From: a virus
DNA: 53,398 nucleotides
Strand: one strand, 5' to 3'
IMG/VR virus record: IMGVR_UViG_3300044639_002247
Coordinates: 1-53,398 of that record
Positions 13,509-20,805 of this stretch are shown here, one piece after another. Both the position numbers and the translations under genes were made by a program. The notes beneath the pieces were generated by a model, which saw only the letters and a program-made list of their open reading frames with translations, was not told the origin of the DNA and searched no databases. Each line of letters opens with the position of its first letter. Position 1 is the first letter of the stretch.

Positions 13509-14111
13509 TCAGGCTAGATTAATATTGGCTCTGCCAAAGTCATTGGTGTCAATTGTTGCGTTTTGCACCGAGCTTCCAGAGGTCGGATTAATTTTAAGTT
13601 CGTCATATGTAAATACAACAGTTACTTTTGAAATACTTGATTCGGCACCGTTATCTAAATCAATTGAACCTATTGAAATGGGATAAGCATTTACTAGTTG
13701 TACGGCGTAAACTACACCATCGCTTTCGTCTAGTTGTGCAATTGCTATATCTCGTTTATACTCTGCATCATACGAGAGTAAATACGAATTGATGTTTATT
13801 ATTTTTTCCATCCAACTATCCAATGCGGTTTTAACCACATAGTTATTTGTTAGGTTAAAGTTCATAGTAACATCATCCTCAGTATACCCAGTTGGTATTT
13901 TTAAAGGACGAGCCATGCCTATTCTGTCATACTCTATAGTGTTAATTTGCTTGCTTGGTATATTAACAGTTTCACATAAAAAATTTAAATCACGTGTGTC
14001 TAGTTCTCCGCTCCCGGGTATGTCAGTAATTTGTATTTTAAATCGGTTTGACCTAGCAAATCCTTTATTTTTTAAGATAGCGCTTTTAAAGTCTCGTATT
14101 GAAGATGACAT
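13509..14111 (-). CDS. Tail-tube-fold protein, gp54/gp19 type, 200 aa
   Basis: Begins MSSSIRDFKSAILKNKGFAR followed by SNRFKIQITDIPG. It has the layout of the T4 gp19-like tube fold: an early RFKI strand, a region with LCETVNIPSKQINTIEYDR, and RPLKIPTGYTEDDVTMNF leading to a conserved WMEKI helix. Tube (gp19) and tube initiator (gp54) share this fold. Because the sheath and major tube genes are not here while gp26, gp29 and gp48 are, I favour the gp54 role: nucleating the tube on the baseplate together with gp48. Its start lies one base past the stop of the upstream gene, so both share the 14703 promoter. Confidence 0.65.
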   Translation of the reverse strand: MSSSIRDFKSAILKNKGFARSNRFKIQITDIPGSGELDTRDLNFLCETVNIPSKQINTIEYDRIGMARPLKIPTGYTEDDVTMNFNLTNNYVVKTALDSWMEKIININSYLLSYDAEYKRDIAIAQLDESDGVVYAVQLVNAYPISIGSIDLDNGAESSISKVTVVFTYDELKINPTSGSSVQNATIDTNDFGRANINLA

Positions 14112-14112
14112 A

Positions 14113-14697
14113 TTAGATTAGTGTGCGTGTTTTTTGCCAAATTGAAACGTTCTTTTTACCAATGAAAGAATCAGTTGGTAAAAATAGTGCTATTTCCCAT
14201 TCGTTTGGAAGCACCTCAACTGTTTTGGAGACGATATGTTTGTATAGGTAATGCTTAAAGCAGGGAGCATATGCCCGTAGTTTTGCAGTGCTACTTAACA
14301 TATTGTAAGATAACCTAAATCGCGTAGTCTCATCTAATTTTTTATTATTCATATTATCCATTAGACGATCAAAAAACATTGCGCGTTGACGTGGTGGTAA
14401 GTAATGTAAGTTTAGACCATAGAACCCTTTTTTAGCCGGTCCTATCATGAGTATAAGCGGAAAGCGGTCATAGTATGGTAATGTCTCTTTATGTTTTGGA
14501 TCATATAAAAACATAAACATGCGGCCAATAAGAGGTCTGCTTCTAACTTCTAGTGAATCGTCATTTAATATTCTCGTGGGGGTTATATTTGTTATGCTGC
14601 GTATTTTACGCAAGAACCAGTCACGCGACTCTGCCGTTCGTGGCAAAAAACCCGCACGCTCAGCGTCAGATTGTATCTTCGAAAAAAGAGACGGCAT
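14113..14697 (-). CDS. Conserved T4-type virion protein next to gp4, 194 aa
   Basis: The core stretch GRMFMFLYDPKHKETLPYYD, continuing RFPLILMIGPAKKGFYGLNL and HYLPPRQRAMFFDRLMD, is one I recall as strongly conserved in T4-related phages. The N-terminus (MPSLFSKIQSDAERAGFLPR) and the end (EWEIALFLPTDSF, then WQKTRTLI) also fit. In T4 the neighbours of gene 4 are genes 2 (DNA end protector) and 53, so gp2 is a candidate name, but I am not sure which T4 protein it corresponds to and leave the symbol empty. It starts 5 bp after an exact minus-strand late promoter. Confidence 0.7.
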   Translation of the reverse strand: MPSLFSKIQSDAERAGFLPRTAESRDWFLRKIRSITNITPTRILNDDSLEVRSRPLIGRMFMFLYDPKHKETLPYYDRFPLILMIGPAKKGFYGLNLHYLPPRQRAMFFDRLMDNMNNKKLDETTRFRLSYNMLSSTAKLRAYAPCFKHYLYKHIVSKTVEVLPNEWEIALFLPTDSFIGKKNVSIWQKTRTLI

Positions 14698-14702
14698 ATA
14701 TC

Positions 14703-14710
14703 TATTTATA
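14703..14710 (-). promoter_or_regulatory. T4-type late promoter (TATAAATA), minus strand
   Basis: Exact octamer on the minus strand, followed by GATAT and then the ATG of the 14113-14697 gene. With the T4 spacing the transcript begins at the ATG. It lies in the 21 bp between the stop of gp4 and this gene. Confidence 0.82.
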
Positions 14711-14718
14711 CTGTTTTT

Positions 14719-15174
14719 TTATGTCAATAGCTTAATTCCAAGACCTTTAATTACGTCTTCTGTCCAAATTTCAAATACCCATCCACGGTCAGCACAATAT
14801 TCTTTTGCTGCTTCCCACTTTGATATATTTTTAGCATAGGTTAGCACCTCCGTAATATACCTCTTTGTTTTTATGGCGCGGACAACTGGTTCCTGTGTTT
14901 GCTTTTTTGGTTTTATTTCAATAAGATATGTAGTTCCAGTTTTAAATGTTACTTTTAAGTCTACAAAATATCTATGGCTCTTTCCATCTGACCGGCATCG
15001 ATATGGCACAATCGTTTCTTCGCTACTCCAAGAGACAACTGCTGGGTTGTTGTCACACCATTTAAAAACCTGGCGTTCCCATGATGATCTATAGACTACA
15101 GCGGATGCGTCTCCATTATATTTTTCTCTGTGTATTACGCGATATTTACCACTATAATAATGCCGTTTTGTCAT
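14719..15174 (-). CDS. 4: gp4-like head completion protein, 151 aa
   Basis: T4 gp4 (150 aa, also called gp50/65) completes filled heads before tail joining. This protein matches in length and in the pattern YRVIHREKYNGDASAVVYRS, SSWERQVFKWCD, VSWSSEETIVPY, HRYFVDL and YLIEIKPKKQTQEP. The residues Glu33 (SSWER), Asp72 (YFVD), Glu86 and Lys88 (EIK) form a PD-(D/E)XK-like nuclease arrangement similar to the TnsA N-terminal domain. A nuclease activity is therefore plausible but not shown. It is transcribed leftwards from a promoter overlapping that of gp48. Confidence 0.85.
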   Translation of the reverse strand: MTKRHYYSGKYRVIHREKYNGDASAVVYRSSWERQVFKWCDNNPAVVSWSSEETIVPYRCRSDGKSHRYFVDLKVTFKTGTTYLIEIKPKKQTQEPVVRAIKTKRYITEVLTYAKNISKWEAAKEYCADRGWVFEIWTEDVIKGLGIKLLT

Positions 15175-15181
15175 ATAAATA
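15174..15181 (+). promoter_or_regulatory. T4-type late promoter (TATAAATA) for gp48
   Basis: Exact octamer followed by CTTAT and then the ATG at 15187 (5-bp gap). Its first base overlaps the start codon of gp4 on the other strand. Confidence 0.85.
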
Positions 15182-15187
15182 CTTATA
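15180..15187 (-). promoter_or_regulatory. Late-promoter variant (TATAAGTA) for gp4
   Basis: On the minus strand TATAAGTA (one mismatch) is followed by TTTAT and then the gp4 ATG, again a 5-bp gap. It overlaps the gp48 promoter by two bases, so the two cannot be occupied at the same time. Confidence 0.65.
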
Positions 15188-15921
15188 TGGCAACAACTTC
15201 TTTTCCAGACAACCGAGATAAAATGGCGCGGCGTCCTACTATTAGATTTTCATGTGATGGAGCTAATTCGGCTATTATCATATTGCCTATGCCAGGATCG
15301 TTGCAGTTTGGTGATGGGGCGTCATATAATAATGCCGAGTTGGGTGTTAGGGGCAACCTGGTTGCAGGCGCAGCTGCGAGTGCCCCAGGCAGCGGTGGCG
15401 ACCCTGCTTCACTAGCAAAGACGTTTGATGGAATAAAAGATGCGGGATCAAATGCTTCAGTGGCAAGTATACTGCAAGGAATTGCTAGTACAATGAATAT
15501 TGGAGAAAATGTGGCAAGTGCAATTAGTATTGGTACTGGAACAACATTAAATAAAAACATAACTACAGAATTTACTGCTACAAACACACGAGTCTTTTCG
15601 TTTGCCTTTCAATTAATTTCTACTAGTATATCAGAAACAGCAAAGATTAGAGAAATAGTAAATGCGTTTCGTTTAAATCTTTATCCAGAGGGAGATGAGT
15701 TACAATTAAAATATCCACCCAAGTGGGATATAAAGTTTCTAGCTGATGGTGGTGATATACCAGACATACCTAAAATAGGTAAAACATACTTAACCGAAGT
15801 TAGTACAACATTTAACGGCTCGGCTAATATGTGGAGGACTGATGGCTCACCGCTTGAAACGTCTATTCAATTACAATTTATGGAAACTAAAGCATACAGA
15901 CGAGACACTTTACCAAAATAA
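15187..15921 (+). CDS. 48: gp48-like baseplate tail-tube cap protein, 244 aa
   Basis: T4 gp48 sits on the hub and, with gp54, starts the tail tube. Recognisable elements are the N-terminal IIILPMPGSLQFGDGASYNN, a Gly/Ala-rich helical middle, and the C-terminal part FSFAFQLISTSISETAKIRE, LNLYPEGDELQLKYPPKWDI and IGKTYLTEVSTTFNG, typical of gp48 in cyanophage-type relatives (ypp.w.i.f). The start at 15187 is set by the late promoter 5 bp upstream; the longer in-frame ORF would run back through the gp4 start. First gene of the rightward baseplate operon gp48-gp53-gp27-gp5. Confidence 0.75.
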   Translation: MATTSFPDNRDKMARRPTIRFSCDGANSAIIILPMPGSLQFGDGASYNNAELGVRGNLVAGAAASAPGSGGDPASLAKTFDGIKDAGSNASVASILQGIASTMNIGENVASAISIGTGTTLNKNITTEFTATNTRVFSFAFQLISTSISETAKIREIVNAFRLNLYPEGDELQLKYPPKWDIKFLADGGDIPDIPKIGKTYLTEVSTTFNGSANMWRTDGSPLETSIQLQFMETKAYRRDTLPK

Positions 15922-15924
15922 ACA

Positions 15925-16980
15925 ATGTTATTTTTTTCAAAGTATCCCAAAATAAACTATGATTTATTTTCAGATGGTTCGGTATTTGAACTTACTGACA
16001 TTTCTCGTGCTATTATTCTAAATTCAAATCGTATAGGCGATGACGACACGCCATATACATACTACACTATAAATGACGGTGATAGACCAGATGTAGTTTC
16101 ACACAAGCTTTATGGTGACTCTTCATATTATTGGACTTTTTTCATATTAAATGAGTTTTTACGCGACGGTTACACCTCCTCTTGGCCGCTCTCATATCAC
16201 AATTTTATAAAAATGATAGAGCGTGAGTATAGTAGGTTTTCATCGATATCTATACTTCCGACAGTTGAACCAGAAAAAGACCTCAATGGCACTGCCACGC
16301 TTGATATATCATTTATACCACTAACTTCGCAATACGCGCCATACTTAAAATTTGCATCTGGCGATGGCAGTTATTTTTCAACATTTGTTAGGTATGATGC
16401 CAAACGCAACCAATGTATTATAAGCGATATATACAAAATTAATAAGAGTGCTGGAATTGGTAATACTATTATTTCTACACGAATTGATAATATACCTAGA
16501 GAAGATTTTGTAGAAAATACTGGCTTGTCATATAAAATAGCATGGGATGATACTGTGCGTGAACGCGGATTGTCTATTACTGACGCGAAAAATAAGAATA
16601 TTGCGCTTAAAGCAGAATGGATTGATACTATATATTCTAATATCAAAAAATATGATCTAATTGGCATAGGGGAACATATCGCTGCAGCAAGTTCAAAGGA
16701 AGAATATATCGCGTCTAAGAAACTTGCAGTTGCAAAAAAGGAATTTAGGTGGAGTGATTACGCAAATGCGGCATACCAGTATCGTTCTCTCGATGACACC
16801 ATTTTATCATCATATGATGTATTAACAAATCCAAATATAATTAATCCACTAATAACATCATTTTATGATTATGAGACGTCAATTAATGACTCAAAACGTA
16901 TGATAAAAACAATACGTCCAGAATTTATAATTAACTTTTCTGATAAATATTTTGAAGAATTAAACGATACGTTGCTATAA
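15925..16980 (+). CDS. 53: gp53 baseplate wedge protein, 351 aa
   Basis: The N-terminal half has the gp53 signature: MLFFSKYPKINYDLF, then YTYYTINDGDRPDVVSHKLY and GDSSYYWTFFILNEFLRDGY, with the turn SSWPLSYHNF. T4 gp53 (196 aa) links neighbouring wedges. The protein here is longer, with about 150 extra C-terminal residues containing a helical region (KKEFRWSDYANAAYQYRSLD). The gene starts 3 bp after the gp48 stop and ends 2 bp before the hub gene, so it belongs to the same operon. Confidence 0.87.
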   Translation: MLFFSKYPKINYDLFSDGSVFELTDISRAIILNSNRIGDDDTPYTYYTINDGDRPDVVSHKLYGDSSYYWTFFILNEFLRDGYTSSWPLSYHNFIKMIEREYSRFSSISILPTVEPEKDLNGTATLDISFIPLTSQYAPYLKFASGDGSYFSTFVRYDAKRNQCIISDIYKINKSAGIGNTIISTRIDNIPREDFVENTGLSYKIAWDDTVRERGLSITDAKNKNIALKAEWIDTIYSNIKKYDLIGIGEHIAAASSKEEYIASKKLAVAKKEFRWSDYANAAYQYRSLDDTILSSYDVLTNPNIINPLITSFYDYETSINDSKRMIKTIRPEFIINFSDKYFEELNDTLL

Positions 16981-16982
16981 TT

Positions 16983-18890
16983 ATGTCAACAAATTCAAAT
17001 GCGCCAACACATACTAAAAATACTCCTAAATCGGGTTATTCTGGACAGGGCGAGGCGAGGCCACCAGGTGCGTTTAATGTGGTAAAACTAGACTTAATTA
17101 GTTCGACTGGAGTAAGAAAAGATATAAGAAGCCTAGTTGAATCATTTACAATTACTTCGGAATTATTTTCTCCAGTAGTAACATTTTCTGCAACAATACG
17201 CGATAACCAAAAATTATTTGAGCCGGCGGCTGGAGAAGCATTTCAAATATGTGGCCAAGAAAATATTGAAATAGAAATTGATCCAATTCACCCAGTTGAC
17301 CTTGGCTCGACCCCAATTAAACATACATTCTCAGTAAAGGAGTATCCAACACTTACACGCACTTTAGACTTTCCAGACGTCCAAATTTATACTGTTTTGG
17401 CAATTTCTGAATTTGCATATCGTAGTAGTCTAATGAATATATGTAGACCACTTTTTGAGGATCAACCTTTAGAAAAAAATATAGAAAGTATTTTTAAAGA
17501 TGATTTGGGACAACGGGAATTTAATGTTAGAGGAAAAGTTGACAATTATTTTGACGGAATTATAAACATTCAGCGACCGTTGAAGGCGGCGGATTGGTTG
17601 AGATCGCGATCATTTGATGGTAACTCTCCATTTTTCTTACATAGCGATACTACCAAGCCGGGGGTAATATTCATGTCGTCATGGAAGTATTTGTCTGATA
17701 AGTCTCAAAACGGCTCAAAGGTAAAATATAGTTTTAGACCGTTTTCTACTAAAGAACCAGGCACGCCCGGTCATACTTTTGAGGAGCGAACCCGAATATT
17801 AAGTATGACGTCTGCAATTAAACTTGATCGCTTGAAGTCTGCAAATTCTGGAGCATATGCCAGTCGATATAATATTACCGATTTTGCGTCAAAGTCATTT
17901 TATATTTCAGATTTTATAAGCGCGACACCAGACCCAAAATCTGATTGGATTCCACGAAAATATAAAATTACAAAAAGAGACGGAACTATTGCGGCTGAAC
18001 CTATGAATAGTATACCAAGTTCAGCTGTTGTAAGTGCACACACTAATAGCACTCCTACCGGCTCTGTCTATAACTCTATTACGACGGGTATAGAAAAACT
18101 ACCATATACTAGGGCATTACTAGCCAGGTTAAATGAATCAACACATGAGATTGTTGTGTATGGTCGCTCTTTACTGCAAGCAGGGGCAATAATAGAATTA
18201 AAAGTATTGAAACCCAAAGCGGGAAATGACGCGGCAGCAAAACCACAATCAGAACCACAAATTGACCCACTTGCTTCTGGAAAATATATTATACTTGTCG
18301 TGTCATCAATTTTTTCAGAAGGAATATATACAAATAAACTAAAACTTGCTAAAATGGTTCCCAGTTTGATTGGCGAAATTATGGAACCAACCGGAGGGTT
18401 GGCCGCAAATAAAAGCGGAATAGAAGGCATTACTAGCACCATAAACCCGCCACCTAGCGCTGACGCAAATAACGACGGTACTATCAGTGACTCTGAACGC
18501 GATAATTATGTTAAGAGTTTAGGCAATACTACACGTGGTGGAACTACTGGGGTTAAAATAACCAGTTATGGTCAAGCGAATGACAGCACTGGAGATAGCA
18601 ACACGCAGGCGCAGAGGGGATTTGCCAACAACCTACTCAGGGAGGGATCTGTTGCCCTTTCCCCGGATATTTACAACCAATATAAACCACCAATCGGGTC
18701 GGCAGTGTATGTTAATGGTCAACATGTCGGCTATTATGAAGATAGAACTCCAGCTAGTTATAATGGACAAAATTTTGGCCAGACTATTGACGTATATGAC
18801 CCCAATAATCGCTTAGGTTCTGTTCTAAAAAATGCGGGTGATGCACAGCTCACTTTCGGACCTGCGCGGCCACAAATCTCAAACCCATGA
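16983..18890 (+). CDS. 27: gp27-like baseplate hub protein with C-terminal EF-hand, 635 aa
   Basis: The region from about residue 30 to 470 has the layout of gp27/VgrG-type hubs: FNVVKLDLISSTG, then SFTITSELFSPVVTFSATIR, a long middle with RPLKAADWLRSRSFDGNSPF and FEERTRILSMTSAIKLDR, and a closing ASGKYIILVVSSIFSEGIYT with NKLKLAKMVPSL. T4 gp27 is 391 aa. The extra C-terminus contains a canonical EF-hand loop DANNDGTISDSE (residues 494-505) and a Gly/Asn-rich tail. It follows gp53 and precedes the gp5-type genes, its expected partners in the central spike. Its stop overlaps the ATG of a 30-residue frame (ATGA). Confidence 0.8.
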   Translation: MSTNSNAPTHTKNTPKSGYSGQGEARPPGAFNVVKLDLISSTGVRKDIRSLVESFTITSELFSPVVTFSATIRDNQKLFEPAAGEAFQICGQENIEIEIDPIHPVDLGSTPIKHTFSVKEYPTLTRTLDFPDVQIYTVLAISEFAYRSSLMNICRPLFEDQPLEKNIESIFKDDLGQREFNVRGKVDNYFDGIINIQRPLKAADWLRSRSFDGNSPFFLHSDTTKPGVIFMSSWKYLSDKSQNGSKVKYSFRPFSTKEPGTPGHTFEERTRILSMTSAIKLDRLKSANSGAYASRYNITDFASKSFYISDFISATPDPKSDWIPRKYKITKRDGTIAAEPMNSIPSSAVVSAHTNSTPTGSVYNSITTGIEKLPYTRALLARLNESTHEIVVYGRSLLQAGAIIELKVLKPKAGNDAAAKPQSEPQIDPLASGKYIILVVSSIFSEGIYTNKLKLAKMVPSLIGEIMEPTGGLAANKSGIEGITSTINPPPSADANNDGTISDSERDNYVKSLGNTTRGGTTGVKITSYGQANDSTGDSNTQAQRGFANNLLREGSVALSPDIYNQYKPPIGSAVYVNGQHVGYYEDRTPASYNGQNFGQTIDVYDPNNRLGSVLKNAGDAQLTFGPARPQISNP

Positions 18891-18979
18891 TAATTGATAC
18901 ATTAACATTTGCCGACTGCAAGGAAAATGCAGTACAACAGTATAGGTGTGTCGTTTTAATCACCACAAAATTAATATGA
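18887..18979 (+). CDS. Micro-gene coupled to both neighbours, 30 aa
   Basis: ATGA overlaps on both sides: its ATG (18887) overlaps the hub stop, and its TGA (18977-18979) overlaps the ATG of the gp5-type gene. It reads MIIDTLTFADCKENAVQQYR, then CVVLITTKLI. Such double coupling rarely arises by chance and would carry ribosomes from the hub gene to the peptidase gene across an 85-bp gap. Function unknown; it may serve as a translational relay or as a tiny hub factor. Confidence 0.55.
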   Translation: MIIDTLTFADCKENAVQQYRCVVLITTKLI

Positions 18980-19929
18980 GAATTGATAACTGGTTTGCCG
19001 CTATTGTAACAAATATTGCTGATCCACTGGGTGCAGGTCGTATACAGGTTCGGTGCTATGAGTATCACGAACTCGACGATGCAAATAGAATACCAGACGA
19101 AAGATTACCATGGGCCACACCAATGTTGCCAATTACAAGTGCCAGTAGTTCTGGTGTAGGCACCAGCGCTACTGGATTAATGGTCGGCAGCTGGGTATTT
19201 GGTTTTTTTAGAGATGAAGATTTGCAAGATCCAGTTGTAATTGCAACAATACCCGGATCTACAAACCTAAGTGGAGGAGGCGCCGATATACCAGATGACG
19301 CATCGGCAGCTTCTGTTGGTGCTTCATTTGCCAGTGCAACAAATACTTCTCAGTATGTGGGGGATGCGCCAGTGGCAAATACTGCAAACACTACAGCCTT
19401 TGGTGACAAAGCTATGCCTGGAGCGGCGGGCGGGATTGTAGGACCACCTGCACCAGCCACAGTATATACAAAGACTCTTGAAAATACATCTAATTTTATT
19501 ACTAATGGTGCAGATATGGCTGGTCTAAATTCCGAATTTAGACAGCGATGTGAAAATATGGCAGCGGAATACACACAACTGACCGGTAAAAGAATGACTG
19601 TAACTGGTAAAAGAAGTGCCTATAGAACATATGACCAACAGGTTCAGATTTATAACACTGCTAGAAAAGGATATGCGGCGACACCCGGTACATCTAATCA
19701 TGGTTTTGGATTTGCCCTCGATGTTAATTCCGCAGACGTCAATAAAGCTGCTCAACTAGGTCTTTTAACAAAACACCGTCTATTTAGGCCAATGATGAGT
19801 GCTAAGTTGTTTGAACCATGGCATATAGAACCTATAGGACTTGACAGATCTTATCTGGCACAATATCGTGGCCGAAAAGAGTCTGGGAAATTTACTGGAG
19901 ATCAACTTGGTGCTGCCTTGCCAACATAA
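18976..19929 (+). CDS. 5: gp5-type hub OB-fold protein fused to an M15 peptidase, 317 aa
   Basis: The N-terminal domain (DNWFAAIVTNIADPLGAGRI, QVRCYEYH, LPWATPMLPI, VGSWVFGFFRDEDLQDPVVI) is the OB fold of T4 gp5. In place of the T4 lysozyme there is a peptidase M15 (VanY/D-Ala-D-Ala carboxypeptidase-like) domain: SNHGFGFALDV with Ser240, His242 and Asp249, and EPWHIEP with catalytic Glu280 and zinc ligand His283. It would cleave peptide cross-links of the cell wall during DNA injection. The beta-helical needle of gp5 is encoded by the next gene. The start at 18976 is set by the ATGA coupling. Confidence 0.85.
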   Translation: MRIDNWFAAIVTNIADPLGAGRIQVRCYEYHELDDANRIPDERLPWATPMLPITSASSSGVGTSATGLMVGSWVFGFFRDEDLQDPVVIATIPGSTNLSGGGADIPDDASAASVGASFASATNTSQYVGDAPVANTANTTAFGDKAMPGAAGGIVGPPAPATVYTKTLENTSNFITNGADMAGLNSEFRQRCENMAAEYTQLTGKRMTVTGKRSAYRTYDQQVQIYNTARKGYAATPGTSNHGFGFALDVNSADVNKAAQLGLLTKHRLFRPMMSAKLFEPWHIEPIGLDRSYLAQYRGRKESGKFTGDQLGAALPT

Positions 19930-19964
19930 CAGTTAATTTTAATTATATATAGAATACGTAAACT

Positions 19965-20801
19965 ATGTCAAATAATACATATAATCAGCCATTCCCAGTT
20001 GATCAGTCTGTGTATCCATACAATCATGTGACACAGACTAGAGCTGGACATATATTTGAAGTTGATGACACCCTCGGCAATGAACGTATACACGAAAAAC
20101 ATAAGACAGGTACATTTCGTGAAATACGCCCTGACGGGTCAAAGGTTACTGTTATAGTATCAGATCGGCATACTACAGTATGCGGAAGCGACTTTGTAAC
20201 AATTACTGGTGATGCGAATATTACAATAAACGGTTCTGCAAACTTAACAGTTAATGGAAACTATAACCTAGAAGTTAATGGTAGTATGAATACAACTGTA
20301 AAAGGTGAATATAAATTAAAGGTTGGTGCAGCATATAAAAATGAAGTTGGCGGAGATAAGGCAGAAAATATTGTTGGTAAAAAAGATAGTATAGTTGGTA
20401 ATGGTGTAAGCAATACAGTTAGAGCTGGAGGAGTAACTAGTATGGTGATTGGTAGTATTGAGGAAACTGTCCTTGGTGGTTATACTGGAGCATTTACTGG
20501 TTCATGCGACATAACAGGAGCGCTTGGAGTAAGTCTATCAGCACCAGCTGGAGCAGCTACCCTGGGTGGACTCTCTGCTTCGGTTGATAGTGCAACAGTA
20601 CTCAATTTAACTTCACTCGCCGCAACAAACATGACTTCAACTTATACTAATATATCTACTGCATTAGTAACTATATTGGTGGGTTCGTTAATTGCAACTG
20701 GAGATGTTAGATCATTGGCTGGCACACGAGGCTTAAATACTCACATGCATGCCGCTGGTGGATATATGAGCGGCTTAACTACTATACCATTGGTTGGATA
20801 A
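19965..20801 (+). CDS. Central spike (gp5 C-terminal type) protein, 278 aa
   Basis: After an N-terminal stretch with GHIFEVDDTLGNERIHEKHK and REIRPDGSKVTVIV comes a repeat-rich beta-helical region of alternating short strands (ITGDANITINGSANLTVNGN, YNLEVNGSMNTTVKG). This is the pattern of trimeric membrane-piercing spikes of T4 gp5, VgrG and P2 gpV. Near the end THMHAAGG (His260 and His262) resembles the H-x-H iron-binding tip of P2 gpV and phi92 gp138. The OB/hydrolase part is in the preceding gene, so gp5 is split in two. It would puncture the outer membrane. Confidence 0.8.
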   Translation: MSNNTYNQPFPVDQSVYPYNHVTQTRAGHIFEVDDTLGNERIHEKHKTGTFREIRPDGSKVTVIVSDRHTTVCGSDFVTITGDANITINGSANLTVNGNYNLEVNGSMNTTVKGEYKLKVGAAYKNEVGGDKAENIVGKKDSIVGNGVSNTVRAGGVTSMVIGSIEETVLGGYTGAFTGSCDITGALGVSLSAPAGAATLGGLSASVDSATVLNLTSLAATNMTSTYTNISTALVTILVGSLIATGDVRSLAGTRGLNTHMHAAGGYMSGLTTIPLVG

Positions 20802-20805
20802 TATT

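Noticed and set aside
20794-20805. TTG start for the 20806 gene
   Set aside because: It would overlap the end of the spike gene, and every other gene here starts with ATG; the ATG at 20806 gives a normal start.
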